Of a stretch of DNA of 64,000 bases, positions 1-8,978 are shown piece after piece. Made by a program: the position numbers and the translations under genes. Under the pieces are notes generated by a model. That model did no database searches. It was not told where the DNA came from and saw only the letters and a program-made list of their open reading frames with translations. Within the stretch, counting starts at the first letter, position 1; each line of letters starts with the position of its first letter. The stretch is from Prevotella sp. E9-3 (GTDB taxonomy: Bacteria > Bacteroidota > Bacteroidia > Bacteroidales > Bacteroidaceae): the NCBI RefSeq assembly GCF_022024015.1, contig NZ_CP091786.1, positions 2,356,001 through 2,420,000 of the forward strand, in the 5' to 3' direction.

Positions 1-2
1 AG

Positions 3-1511
3 TTGGTGGAATATCAGAGCGAGCCTCGCTCAGCCTCTTATTCTGTAGGCAACATCTACATTGGAAAAGTCCGCAAGTTGATGCCTGGACTTAACGCCTG
101 CTTCGTAGATGTCGGCTCTGAGCGCGACGCATTCCTACACTATCTTGACTTGGGACTTCAATATAGCTCTTTTGAGAAATACTTAAAACAAGTAGCAAGC
201 GACCGCAAGAAACTCTACCCTATTCAAAAAGCCACTAAACAGCCCGATCTGCCAAAGGATGGTAGCATCCAGAACACGCTGAAGGTGGGGCAAGAGGTAT
301 TGGTGCAAGTAGTAAAAGAACCTATTAACACAAAAGGTCCACGACTCACTTGCGATTTGAGTTTTGCCGGTCGCTACATGGTACTCATCCCCTTTGGCGA
401 TAAGGTATCCGTCAGTTCAAAAATTAAGAAAGGAGAAGAGCGCAGTCGTCTGAAACAACTGGTACAAAGCATGAAACCGAAAAACTTCGGCGTCATTGTT
501 CGTACTGTAGCTGAAGGCAAGCGTGCTGCTGAACTCGATCAGGAACTGAAGGTTCTCTTAAAGCGATGGGAAGATGCCATTACGCGCGTTCAGAAAACCA
601 CCGAGCGCCCACAACTTGTGTTCGAGGAACAGAGTCGCAGTGTAGCTCTTATTCGCGACCTTTTCAACCCCACTTACGACGGTATTCATATTAACGATTC
701 CGAAATCTACAGTCAGATTCACGATTACGTATCACTCATTGCCCCTGAAAAGGCCGATATCGTGAAACTGTACAATGGTAACGTACCCATTTTTGACAAT
801 TTCAATGTTACCAAACAGATTAAATCAGGTTTCGGGCGCACCGTCAACTACAAGCGTGGGGCCTACCTCATCATTGAACACACAGAGGCCATGCATGTGG
901 TTGATGTTAATAGTGGAACGCGCATTAAGAAAGAAAACGGACAGGAAGCTAATGCACTGGAGACCAACCTTGGTGCTGCCGATGAGCTGGCACGCCAGTT
1001 GCGTCTGCGCGACATGGGCGGCATTATTGTTGTTGACTTTATCGACATGAATCTTGCCGAGGATCGTCAGTTGTTGTACGAACGCATGTGCGAGAACATG
1101 AAAAAAGACCGTGCTCGTCACAATATCCTGCCATTGAGCAAGTTTGGATTAATGCAGATTACCCGTCAGCGTGTTCGTCCTGCTATGGACGTAGCTGTTG
1201 AGGAAAGTTGTCCCACCTGCCTTGGCACTGGCAAAATTAAGTCCAGCATCCTGTTTACCGACCAGTTAGAGAGCAAGATTGACCGTCTCGTCAACAAGAT
1301 AGGCATTCGCCGATTCTCATTGCACGTACACCCCTACGTAGCAGCATTCATCAATCAAGGCGTATTCTCACTGAAACGCCGCTGGCAGTTGAAGTACGGA
1401 CTGGGTATCCGTATCATCAGTAGTCAGAAACTTGCATTCCTGCAGTATGAGTTCTACGATCAGAACCGTCAGTTCATCGATATGCAAGAAGAGAACGAAG
1501 TTAGCAAATAA
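3..1511 (+). CDS. rng: Ribonuclease G/E family endoribonuclease, 5' end outside window
   Basis: This is a single-strand-specific endoribonuclease that processes rRNA precursors and starts mRNA decay in the cytoplasm. The reading frame is open from the first bases and begins inside the N-terminal S1 RNA-binding region, so about 25-30 residues should lie before the window. The catalytic Mg-binding aspartates sit in VVDVNSG (near residue 300) and VVDFIDM (near 343). The zinc-link motif CPTCLGTGK follows near 403. It has no long RNase E-type C-terminal scaffold, so it is the short G-type form usual in Bacteroidota. glyA starts 32 bp downstream on the same strand, with no terminator seen between them, so co-transcription is likely. 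Confidence 0.95.
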   Translation: MVEYQSEPRSASYSVGNIYIGKVRKLMPGLNACFVDVGSERDAFLHYLDLGLQYSSFEKYLKQVASDRKKLYPIQKATKQPDLPKDGSIQNTLKVGQEVLVQVVKEPINTKGPRLTCDLSFAGRYMVLIPFGDKVSVSSKIKKGEERSRLKQLVQSMKPKNFGVIVRTVAEGKRAAELDQELKVLLKRWEDAITRVQKTTERPQLVFEEQSRSVALIRDLFNPTYDGIHINDSEIYSQIHDYVSLIAPEKADIVKLYNGNVPIFDNFNVTKQIKSGFGRTVNYKRGAYLIIEHTEAMHVVDVNSGTRIKKENGQEANALETNLGAADELARQLRLRDMGGIIVVDFIDMNLAEDRQLLYERMCENMKKDRARHNILPLSKFGLMQITRQRVRPAMDVAVEESCPTCLGTGKIKSSILFTDQLESKIDRLVNKIGIRRFSLHVHPYVAAFINQGVFSLKRRWQLKYGLGIRIISSQKLAFLQYEFYDQNRQFIDMQEENEVSK

Positions 1512-1543
1512 GAGATTCAATAATCACAAAAACAAAAGCTACA

Positions 1544-2824
1544 ATGAAAAGAGACAACACTGTTTTCGAGTTGATTGAGAAAGAGCATCAGCGCCAGCTG
1601 AAAGGCATTGAGCTGATTGCCAGTGAAAACTTTGTAAGCGACCAGGTGATGGAAGCCATGGGCAGCTATCTCACCAACAAGTATGCTGAGGGTTATCCCG
1701 GCAAGCGTTACTATGGTGGTTGCCAGGTTGTTGACGAAGTTGAGAAACTGGCTATTGAGCGTGTCTGCAAGCTTTTCGATGCTGAGTATGCCAATGTGCA
1801 GCCTCACTCTGGTGCACAGGCCAATGCAGCCGTTCTGCTGGCTGTACTGAAACCTGGCGACACTTTCATGGGTCTGAACCTGGACCACGGAGGCCACCTT
1901 TCTCATGGTTCTCATGTCAACACGAGCGGCATTCTCTACAACCCCATTGGTTACAACCTGAACAAGGAAACGGGTCGTGTAGATTATGACGAGATGGAGC
2001 GCCTTGCTCTGGAACACAAGCCTAAGCTGATTATCGGTGGCGGTTCAGCCTATAGCCGCGAATGGGACTACAAGCGCATGCGCGAGATTGCCGACAAAGT
2101 TGGTGCCCTGCTGATGATTGATATGGCCCACCCCGCTGGACTCATCGCTGCAGGCCTGCTCGAAAACCCTGTAAAATATGCTCACATCGTGACTTCTACC
2201 ACCCACAAGACCCTTCGCGGTCCTCGTGGCGGTATCATCTTGCTGGGTAAGGATTTCGACAATCCTTGTGGCTATACCACTCCAAAGGGTGAAATCAAGA
2301 AGATGTCCGCCCTCCTCAACTCTGCCGTATTCCCCGGTCAGCAGGGCGGTCCTCTGGAGCACGTTATCGCAGCCAAGGCAGTTGCATTCGGTGAGGCACT
2401 TCAGCCCGAGTTCAAAGAGTGGGCTAAGCAGGTTCAGAAGAATGCCAAGGTACTGGCCGATGAACTTATCAAGCGTGGCTTTAGCATTGTGAGCGGTGGT
2501 ACCGACAACCACTCTATGCTGGTTGACCTTCGTTCTAAGTATCCCGATCTGACTGGCAAGGTAGCCGAGAACGCTCTTGTAGCTGCCGACATCACTGTCA
2601 ACAAGAACATGGTACCCTTTGATAGCCGCAGTGCTTTCCAGACCTCTGGTATCCGTCTGGGTACACCAGCCATCACCACCCGTGGTGCCAAGGAAGACCT
2701 GATGATTCAGATTGCCGCTTGGATTGAGGAAGTACTCAACGATCCCACCAACGAAGAGGTTATCGCCAGTGTTCGTGCCCGTGTGAACGAAAAGATGAAG
2801 GAGTATCCTCTCTTCGCTTACTAA
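1544..2824 (+). CDS. glyA: Serine hydroxymethyltransferase
   Basis: The enzyme converts serine and tetrahydrofolate to glycine and 5,10-methylene-THF, the main source of one-carbon units; it is cytoplasmic and PLP-dependent. The 426-residue length is normal for bacterial SHMT. The N-terminal ELIASENF motif, the [13 protein letters not shown] substrate loop and the PLP-lysine motif [12 protein letters not shown] (around residues 220-232) are all present. The ATG follows the RNase G stop after 32 bp. The gene ends before a 9-bp tandem repeat and a strong hairpin terminator. Confidence 0.98.
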   Translation: MKRDNTVFELIEKEHQRQLKGIELIASENFVSDQVMEAMGSYLTNKYAEGYPGKRYYGGCQVVDEVEKLAIERVCKLFDAEYANVQPHSGAQANAAVLLAVLKPGDTFMGLNLDHGGHLSHGSHVNTSGILYNPIGYNLNKETGRVDYDEMERLALEHKPKLIIGGGSAYSREWDYKRMREIADKVGALLMIDMAHPAGLIAAGLLENPVKYAHIVTSTTHKTLRGPRGGIILLGKDFDNPCGYTTPKGEIKKMSALLNSAVFPGQQGGPLEHVIAAKAVAFGEALQPEFKEWAKQVQKNAKVLADELIKRGFSIVSGGTDNHSMLVDLRSKYPDLTGKVAENALVAADITVNKNMVPFDSRSAFQTSGIRLGTPAITTRGAKEDLMIQIAAWIEEVLNDPTNEEVIASVRARVNEKMKEYPLFAY

Positions 2825-2861
2825 GCGACTAAGGCCCCTGAGTCATCACAGAGACAATAAT

Positions 2862-2960
2862 AATCAGAGTATTCAGATTATTCAGAGTATTCAGAATATT
2901 CAGAGTATTCAGATTATTCAGATTACTCAGATTACTCAGATTACTCAGATTACTCAGAAA
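2862..2960. repeat. 9-bp minisatellite, about 11 copies
   Basis: The unit is CAGATTATT/CAGATTACT/CAGAGTATT. The CAG starts fall at 2865, 2874, 2883, 2892, 2901, 2910, 2919, 2928, 2937, 2946 and 2955, an exact 9-bp step. The last four units are nearly identical (CAGATTACT), which suggests recent slippage expansion. It lies between the glyA stop and the shared terminator and probably forms part of the glyA 3' untranslated region. Confidence 0.95.
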
Positions 2961-2970
2961 TACCCCCAAA

Positions 2971-3005
2971 AAAGAAGCGACCTGCATTTTGCAGGTCGCT
3001 TCTTT
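2971..3005. terminator. Bidirectional hairpin terminator between glyA and the EF-G paralog
   Basis: A 16-bp stem (AAAGAAGCGACCTGCA and its complement) closes a 3-nt loop. On the minus strand it is followed by a T-run, and on the plus strand by TCTTTTCTT. It separates two convergent genes and can serve both. Confidence 0.9.
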
Positions 3006-3026
3006 TCTTATTTATACTCAAGTAGT

Positions 3027-5186
3027 TTAATCCTCTTCCTTCATCTCGGCCTCGTGCTCCTTGATCAGCTGCTGCTGAATATCGTTGGGCACCAGTTCGT
3101 AAGAAGCAAACTTCGTTGTGAACGATGCACGGCCTCCAGTGAGTGATGACAATGCGATTGAATAGTTCGACAGTTCCTTCAAAGGAATCTTTGCAGAAAG
3201 CTTCTGATAACCGGCCTCAGAATCCATACCCATAATGATGGCACGACGTCCCTGCAGGTCGCTCATCACGTCGCCCATATAGTCGGCCGGAACATAAACT
3301 TCCAGGTCGTAGATAGGCTCCAGCACCTTTGGTCCAGCCTCACGGAAGGCAGCCGAGAAGGCATTACGTGCAGCCAGCATAAACGACAGTTCGTTAGAGT
3401 CAACGGGGTGCATCTTACCATCATAAACAATAACACGCACATCACGAGCATACGAACCTGTCAGCGGACCCTGTTCCATACGTTCCATAATACCCTTCAG
3501 GATGGCAGGCATAAAGCGCATATCGATGGCACCGCCCACCACAGAGTTGATAAATACCAGTTTACCGCCCCATTCCAAGTCTTTTTCTTCCTTAGACTTG
3601 ATGTTCATCTTGAACTCCTGTCCGTTGATGGTGAAGCTTGTAGGATCGGGCATTCCGTCAGCGTATGGCTCAACAATCAGGTGTACTTCACCAAACTGGC
3701 CTGCACCACCCGACTGCTTCTTATGGCGATAGTCAGCACGGGCCATCTTTGTGATCGTCTCACGATAAGGAATCTTCGGCTCGATATATTCAATATTGAT
3801 TTTCTCGTTGTTCTCCATGCGCCATTTCAGTGTACGCAGGTGGAACTCACCCTGTCCGTGAACAATAATCTGACGCAACTCCTTCGACTGCTCTACTACC
3901 CATGTAGGATCCTCTTGGCGCATCTTAGTCAGTGCAGCCATCATCTTTTCTGTCTCAGCCTCGTTCACAGCCTTAATAGCACGTGAATACTTCGAGTTAG
4001 GATACTTAATGAAGTCATAGCGCCACTCGCAGTCTTTGCCGTTCAGGGCATTGCCAGTTTTCACATCCTTCAGTTTCACGGTACAGCCAATATCGCCAGC
4101 ATTCAACTGATCAACAGGAATACGGTTAGCGCCTGCACAGGCATAGATCGTTCCGATACGCTCTTTAGAGCCACGATCAGCATTGGTCAGGTCGTCACCA
4201 CTCTTCACCGATCCGCTCATCACCTTGAAGTAGCTCACCTCACCGATATGAGGCTCTACGCCCGTCTTGAAGAAATACAACGATGCAGGACCGTTTGTAT
4301 CGGGAGTTACCTCTTCACCACGTGTATTGCGAACTTTTGGCATCTCGCTAACGAAAGGAACCACATTGCCCAAGAATTCCATCAGTCGGCGAACGCCCAT
4401 ATCCTTACCGGCACATACACAGAACACGGGGAAGATAGAGCGTGTTACCAAACCTTTACGGATACCCTCACGCATCTCGTCTTCAGTCAGGCTCTCGCTT
4501 TCAAAGAATTTCTCCATCAGCGTATCGTCGTTGGCAGCCGCAGCCTCAACCAAAGCAGCATGCAACTCCTTTGCCTTGTCCATTTCCTCTGCAGGGATAG
4601 CCTCGATGATAGGAGCACCACCTTCAGGCTTCCATGAGTATTTCTTCATCAGCAGCACGTCGATCACGGCATTAAAGCCAGGACCAGTAGCAATAGGATA
4701 CTGTACAGGAACGCACTTGTCGCCATAAATCTCCTTCATGTTCGTCAACAATGCGTCAAAGTCACAGTTCTCTTTATCCAGCTGATTCACCAGGAAAATC
4801 ACAGGTTTCTGCAGTTTGTCAGTATAGCGGAAAGCATTCTGCGTGCCCACTTCCGGTCCGTACTGTCCATTAATCAGGATTACGGCCTGGTCGGTAACGT
4901 TCAGTGCCGTAATAGCACCGCCCACGAAGTCATCTGATCCCGGGCAGTCAATAATATTCAGTTTCTTATTGTTCCATTCCACGTGGAAAACAGTTGAGAA
5001 CACACTGTATCCATATTCCTGTTCCACAGGGAAATAGTCACTCATTGTGTTTTTACCTTCTACGGTACCGCGGCGCTTGATGATGCCTGCTTCGTAGACC
5101 ATTGCTTCGGCAAGAGTAGTCTTGCCGCTACCCGCACTGCCAAGCAATGCAATGTTTTTAATCTCGTTTGTCTGGTAAACTTTCAT
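3027..5186 (-). CDS. EF-G paralog (EF-G2-like translational GTPase) with degenerate G3 motif
   Basis: This has the EF-G architecture at 719 residues: a G domain followed by domains II-V. The P-loop GSAGSGKTT (residues 16-24) is intact. G3 reads DCPGSDDF near residue 80 where canonical EF-G has DTPGHVDF, so the catalytic histidine is serine. G4 reads NQLD instead of NKCD/NKMD. A Bacteroides EF-G paralog (EF-G2) that lacks GTPase activity and supports translation during starvation has been described; this gene fits that class, though orthology is inferred. It is not next to rpsL/rpsG/tuf, as canonical fusA usually is. The ATG at 5186 is the first residue of the conserved N-terminus. Confidence 0.88.
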   Translation of the reverse strand: MKVYQTNEIKNIALLGSAGSGKTTLAEAMVYEAGIIKRRGTVEGKNTMSDYFPVEQEYGYSVFSTVFHVEWNNKKLNIIDCPGSDDFVGGAITALNVTDQAVILINGQYGPEVGTQNAFRYTDKLQKPVIFLVNQLDKENCDFDALLTNMKEIYGDKCVPVQYPIATGPGFNAVIDVLLMKKYSWKPEGGAPIIEAIPAEEMDKAKELHAALVEAAAANDDTLMEKFFESESLTEDEMREGIRKGLVTRSIFPVFCVCAGKDMGVRRLMEFLGNVVPFVSEMPKVRNTRGEEVTPDTNGPASLYFFKTGVEPHIGEVSYFKVMSGSVKSGDDLTNADRGSKERIGTIYACAGANRIPVDQLNAGDIGCTVKLKDVKTGNALNGKDCEWRYDFIKYPNSKYSRAIKAVNEAETEKMMAALTKMRQEDPTWVVEQSKELRQIIVHGQGEFHLRTLKWRMENNEKINIEYIEPKIPYRETITKMARADYRHKKQSGGAGQFGEVHLIVEPYADGMPDPTSFTINGQEFKMNIKSKEEKDLEWGGKLVFINSVVGGAIDMRFMPAILKGIMERMEQGPLTGSYARDVRVIVYDGKMHPVDSNELSFMLAARNAFSAAFREAGPKVLEPIYDLEVYVPADYMGDVMSDLQGRRAIIMGMDSEAGYQKLSAKIPLKELSNYSIALSSLTGGRASFTTKFASYELVPNDIQQQLIKEHEAEMKEED

Positions 5187-5255
5187 TGTTTTATGGTTTT
5201 AAGTTAATAGGTTTTCGTTAACGGGCTCTAAAGTACTCATTTTATACTAAAACAC

Positions 5256-5263
5256 CAAAGATA
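5256..5263 (-). promoter_or_regulatory. Putative -7 box for the EF-G paralog
   Basis: On the minus strand the sequence reads TATCTTTG, matching the Bacteroidota TAnnTTTG -7 element. It lies about 70 bp upstream of the ATG at 5186. No clear TTTG -33 box is seen at 19-21 bp, so the assignment is weak. Confidence 0.4.
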
Positions 5264-5336
5264 AAATGAAATAATTAAAAAAAATTTGCAATTTCGCTCA
5301 ATCTCCCCTGTTAAACACGTTTTTCACTTCATTTAT

Positions 5337-5367
5337 TTTGTGTTACACCTATTATTTATTACTTTTG
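5337..5367 (+). promoter_or_regulatory. Promoter of the sulfatase gene
   Basis: TTTG at 5337-5340 and TACTTTTG at 5360-5367 are separated by 19 bp, a good match to the Bacteroidota consensus. The predicted start of transcription near 5374 supports translation from the ATG at 5394 and not from an upstream in-frame ATG. Confidence 0.75.
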
Positions 5368-5393
5368 CAACTACTAACTACCTAACTTCTTAC

Positions 5394-6815
5394 ATGAACG
5401 AAAGCACATATTCTTTCAACCATTGCCGACTGCTGCTTACTGCTGGCAGTCTTTTGGCTGGCCATATAGCAACCGCCCAGGATGCTACTGCTCAGGCCAC
5501 ACCCGAACGTCCTAACATCATTTTCATCCTGGCCGATGATATGGGCTATGGCGATTTGGCTTGCTATGGCAATCAGTATATCCAAACGCCCAATATCGAC
5601 CGTCTGGCTCAAACGGGTACCACTTTCACGCAGGCTTATGCCGGAAGCGGCATCAGTTCGCCCTCACGTTGTGCCTTGATGACAGGAATGAATACAGGCA
5701 AGAGTCGCATTCGCGACAATCAGTGCTATGCAGGCGGCCTTACCGGATTGAAAATCAGTCCTAAGGGCGATACAACCATTGTACGCCGGGCCAACCTTTT
5801 GCCCGAAGACGTTACCTTAGGTACCGTTATGCGTGCTGCCGGCTATCGCACCTGCCTTGTCAACAAGTGGCACCTTGACGGTTACGATCCACAGGCAGCC
5901 CCCAACCATCGCGGTTTCGACGAGTTCTACGGATGGACCATTGCCACCGTTCATTCCAACGCTCCATACTACTATCCTTACTATCGTTTCTGTGGCGACA
6001 GTCTTATAAACATTCACGAGAATGCCAACGATGCCCACGTACGCCACAACACCGAAATCTCCACCGACGATGCCATTGCTTTCATTCATCGCAACAAAGA
6101 GAACCCCTTCTTCCTATTCCTTGCCTACGACGCGCCTCACGAGCCTTATACCATTGACGACACCTCTTGGTACGATGAGCATGGTGAATGGTCTATGAAC
6201 ACTAAGCGCTATGCCGCTCTTGTCACCCACATGGACTATAACATAGGCCGTCTCTTGGGTACCCTCGACAACTTAAACCTGCGAAAGAACACCCTCATCA
6301 TCTTTGCTTCCGACAATGGCGCCGCCGTGATGGCTCCACTAAAAGAACTCAACTGCGGGGCCGGACTGAAAGGTCGCAAGGGGCAGCTATACGAAGGAGG
6401 TATCCGTGTACCTCTCATTGTCAACCAACCCGACCGTGTACCCGTTCGTCAGGTCCACGACCTTGTCTATTTCCCCGACTTCATGCCCACGTTGGCCCGC
6501 CTCGCAGGCTCTTCCGATGCTGTACCCTCCAATACAGATGGTGTCGATGTTTCGCCCCTTTTCTTTGGAAAAAACATCGACACCAGTCATCGTTATCTCT
6601 ATTGGGAATTTCCTGGCAAGCAGCGCGCTCTCCGCTATGGGCCATGGAAGTGTGTCACGGTAAAGAGAGAGGCTCCGCTCGAACTCTATCATATCTCCGA
6701 TGACCCTTACGAGCAGCACAACCTGGCCGATTCCCTTCCCGAGAAGGTCAAGGAGTTCGACCTCATCATGCGCCGCATGCACCATCCGTCACCCCTCTAT
6801 CCTACTCAGTTCTGA
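5394..6815 (+). CDS. Secreted sulfatase (arylsulfatase family, serine-type)
   Basis: This hydrolyses sulfate esters, most likely on host or dietary glycans, in the periplasm or outside the cell. An N-terminal signal peptide (hydrophobic LLLTAGSLLAGHIATAQ) is followed by the metal-binding NIIFILADDMGYGD and the sulfatase signature SSPSRCALMTG. The first serine of SSPSR is the residue converted to formylglycine, so an anaerobic maturase (anSME) is expected elsewhere. Further metal ligands are visible in FASDNGA. The start at 5394 is chosen because the promoter lies just upstream and the signal peptide then begins at the N-terminus; an in-frame ATG at 5286 precedes the promoter. It stands alone, with no neighbouring glycoside hydrolase or SusCD pair. 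The substrate cannot be read from sequence. Confidence 0.9.
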   Translation: MNESTYSFNHCRLLLTAGSLLAGHIATAQDATAQATPERPNIIFILADDMGYGDLACYGNQYIQTPNIDRLAQTGTTFTQAYAGSGISSPSRCALMTGMNTGKSRIRDNQCYAGGLTGLKISPKGDTTIVRRANLLPEDVTLGTVMRAAGYRTCLVNKWHLDGYDPQAAPNHRGFDEFYGWTIATVHSNAPYYYPYYRFCGDSLINIHENANDAHVRHNTEISTDDAIAFIHRNKENPFFLFLAYDAPHEPYTIDDTSWYDEHGEWSMNTKRYAALVTHMDYNIGRLLGTLDNLNLRKNTLIIFASDNGAAVMAPLKELNCGAGLKGRKGQLYEGGIRVPLIVNQPDRVPVRQVHDLVYFPDFMPTLARLAGSSDAVPSNTDGVDVSPLFFGKNIDTSHRYLYWEFPGKQRALRYGPWKCVTVKREAPLELYHISDDPYEQHNLADSLPEKVKEFDLIMRRMHHPSPLYPTQF

Positions 6816-6912
6816 CCACCAGTTTGTCACCGCTCAGGTCAACGGGAAAAAGATGGGGGATGCGAACGGTACGTCCGTGAGCGTCAATACCATTTTATTT
6901 TCATTGCCGAGA

Positions 6913-6963
6913 CATAGTAAACGCCATCACTCATTCAGCGAATCGGTGATGGCGTTTACTATG
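6913..6963. terminator. 18-bp perfect hairpin between sulfatase and ftsZ paralog
   Basis: CATAGTAAACGCCATCAC at 6913-6930 pairs perfectly with 6946-6963 around a 15-nt loop, between two convergent genes. No clean U-run follows on either strand, so it may be a terminator or an RNA-stabilising hairpin. Confidence 0.6.
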
Positions 6964-6985
6964 CGAAGTCCCCCTCCATGATTGC

Positions 6986-8269
6986 TCACTCCGTTACGCT
7001 CATCATCATGTTGTTCAGCCAATTCTTCAGTTTGTTTATGGATGTGGGCTCATGAGACTCGTTGGCTTCTATTGCCGGTTCATCCATAGCAGGCTCTGAT
7101 TTAACCATGACAGGCTCTGGCTCTGTTTTGGCAGGTTCTGGTGCAGGTGCAGGCTTCACGTCAAAGTCTATCTCCGTCTGTACGATGGCCTGAGCCATTG
7201 TGAGCGTATTTTTTGCCGGCTTATATAGTTTCGGAATCAGTTCCTCGTAGTAGTCATCCTCATTATTATGCACATTCGACGCTACCTCAACTTTCAGGTT
7301 ATCCTCCATCCCCGTTGCCAGAATGGTCACCTTGGCATCCTCGCCCAGTGAGTTGTCGGTTGCGGTACCCCAAATCACGTCGATGTTTGGATCCAATTGG
7401 TCGAAGAAATCATCAATTTCCTGCAGTTCACGAACATATATGGGATATTCGTCGCTCGAGTAGATATTAAAGAGAATTCGCTTAGCTTTGCCGATATCGT
7501 TGCCATAGAGCAAGGGCGAATCCAGTGCATCGAGTATAGCCCGTTCCACACGGTGTTCACCACTAGCTCTTCCCATTGCCATGATGGCACCACCGCCATT
7601 GCGCATCGTTGTCTCCACATCGCGGAAGTCACTCTTGATACCTCCATCACTGGGCATGGTAATCAGTTCCGAAATGCCCTTCACTGCATCCATCAGGATA
7701 TTGTCTGCCCTGAAGAACGCTTCTTTCAGGGGGATGTCGGCATTAGCATAGACGTCGCAGAGCCGTTCGTTGTTCACTATCAGCAGAGCATCGACATTCT
7801 TGCGTAGTTCGTCCACGCCCTTCAGTGCTTTGATAATCTTCTTTTTCTTCTCAAAGTTAAACGGAATGGTCACCACGCCAATAGTCAGCAGTCCCATTTC
7901 CTTGGCCACACTTGCCACCACAGGAGCCGCACCGGTACCAGTACCGCCACCCATACATGCAGTCACAAAAACCATCTTCGTCCCATCGTCAAACAGCCGT
8001 CTGATGCTATCGATAGTATTCTCTGCCTCAAAGCGCCCCTTTTCAGGATTACCGCCCGCCCCAAGTCCTTCGCCCAGCTGAATCTTCACCGGCACCGGCA
8101 AGCGCGACAATGACTGACTGTCGGTGTTACATACTGCATACGTCACACCCTCTACTCGATCCTTAAACATATTGTTCACGGCATTGCAGCCGCCACCACC
8201 AACGCCCACAACCTTGATGATGCCCTGCATCTTGTCCTCTACAAGTCCGAAGTCCAACAGCTCGTCCAT
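6986..8269 (-). CDS. FtsZ-like tubulin GTPase, divergent paralog
   Basis: This 427-residue protein has the FtsZ GTP-binding signature GGGTGTGAA, the N-terminal VVGVGGGGCNAVNNM loop and a tubulin-like C-terminal domain to about residue 330. A proline/glutamate-rich linker and an amphipathic tail (INKLKNWLNNMMMSV) follow. The T7 synergy loop reads IKSDFRDV where canonical FtsZ has N-x-D-x-x-D: the asparagine is lysine while both aspartates are kept. The tail lacks a recognisable FtsA/ZipA-binding peptide. It lies outside a dcw cluster, directly after (4 bp) a 196-aa protein, so the two probably form one transcript. Whether this is the sole FtsZ or a second copy cannot be seen here; location and substitutions favour a paralog. 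Confidence 0.85.
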   Translation of the reverse strand: MDELLDFGLVEDKMQGIIKVVGVGGGGCNAVNNMFKDRVEGVTYAVCNTDSQSLSRLPVPVKIQLGEGLGAGGNPEKGRFEAENTIDSIRRLFDDGTKMVFVTACMGGGTGTGAAPVVASVAKEMGLLTIGVVTIPFNFEKKKKIIKALKGVDELRKNVDALLIVNNERLCDVYANADIPLKEAFFRADNILMDAVKGISELITMPSDGGIKSDFRDVETTMRNGGGAIMAMGRASGEHRVERAILDALDSPLLYGNDIGKAKRILFNIYSSDEYPIYVRELQEIDDFFDQLDPNIDVIWGTATDNSLGEDAKVTILATGMEDNLKVEVASNVHNNEDDYYEELIPKLYKPAKNTLTMAQAIVQTEIDFDVKPAPAPEPAKTEPEPVMVKSEPAMDEPAIEANESHEPTSINKLKNWLNNMMMSVTE

Positions 8270-8273
8270 ATCC

Positions 8274-8864
8274 TTATTTCCCTTCTATGATGATTAGTTC
8301 CCTTGGCAGCGTGATAACCTTCAACCGCTCATACCACACGCGTCCACCAATATGTTTCTGCGTATGTCCACTGATAATATAATAGCTCGCGCGATACTCG
8401 TCCATCAAGTCCAAGAACACCTTCTTGATTCTCGAACACTTCTCGTTGATGGCATTATCCAGTGGATCTACCAGTTTCTCTACGCTGTCCTCTATCTTCT
8501 CACGGTCCATCCACCGGGCTGTCTTAGCATACAGTTCCATCAGTTCCTGCTTATAATCCCTCAGGCGCTTAAATTCAATCCCCTCTGGATGTCTCAAAAA
8601 CAGCAGATACACCGCCTTGTGCACCGGTTGCAGTTCCACCTCGGTGTTATTATAGTCAGACAGAATAAATCGGTAGTCGGCCGTAATAACCAGTCTTGAC
8701 AGTCGTCCTCGGGCAGCCTCGATGCGCAGCTCCTCCACCAGCTGCACCCCAATAGCCTTCAGCAGCAAGTCCTTTCTCCCTGCCGCCACCAGTTGCTCCG
8801 TCAGTCGTTTCACCTCCAGCGCCACCTTCTCTATTGTCTGCTGTTCACGTGCCATCAAATCCAT
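8274..8864 (-). CDS. Unknown protein sharing a domain with the macro/DUF1810 protein
   Basis: I do not recognise a named family. Residues ~60-195 match the last ~130 residues of the protein at 12271-13533. Shared blocks are KAVYLLFLxHPEGIxFK, DYxxEL, INEKCSRI and a C-terminal ITLPRELIII/ISLPRDLVVW segment. A third, fossil copy of the C-terminal segment lies at 27340-27402. The N-terminal ~40 residues are probably helical. The gene ends 4 bp before the ftsZ paralog, so co-transcription is likely and a partnership with it is possible. A promoter lies at 8873-8902; it is so close that translation may start at the internal Met4 (8855) rather than at 8864. Confidence 0.8.
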   Translation of the reverse strand: MDLMAREQQTIEKVALEVKRLTEQLVAAGRKDLLLKAIGVQLVEELRIEAARGRLSRLVITADYRFILSDYNNTEVELQPVHKAVYLLFLRHPEGIEFKRLRDYKQELMELYAKTARWMDREKIEDSVEKLVDPLDNAINEKCSRIKKVFLDLMDEYRASYYIISGHTQKHIGGRVWYERLKVITLPRELIIIEGK

Positions 8865-8872
8865 TTCGGCAA

Positions 8873-8902
8873 CAAAGGTACAAAAGATAATCTATATACA
8901 AA
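8873..8902 (-). promoter_or_regulatory. Promoter for the 196-aa gene and ftsZ paralog
   Basis: On the minus strand TTTG (8902-8899) is followed after 18 bp by TACCTTTG (8880-8873), a good -33/-7 pair. Transcription should start near 8867, giving a very short leader. Confidence 0.65.
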
Positions 8903-8908
8903 AATCCT

Positions 8909-8921
8909 CGCAAGCCTTGCG
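8909..8921. promoter_or_regulatory. Palindrome CGCAAGCCTTGCG upstream of a promoter
   Basis: This is a perfect 6-bp inverted repeat around a central base, 6 bp upstream of the -33 box. Near-identical palindromes lie upstream of promoters at 12116 and 26110 in the same island, so it may be a shared operator. Confidence 0.5.
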
Positions 8922-8978
8922 GAATACAAAGCCAGTTCTTGGTTTTGTTGGTCTTACATGAGAATTTTGGTGTCACAA

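Noticed and set aside
2862..2960. Possible CRISPR array
   Set aside because: The units are only 9 bp, adjacent and without unique spacers; it is a minisatellite.
5286..5393. Upstream in-frame start of the sulfatase at 5286
   Set aside because: The consensus promoter at 5337-5367 lies downstream of that ATG, and the signal peptide begins at 5394.
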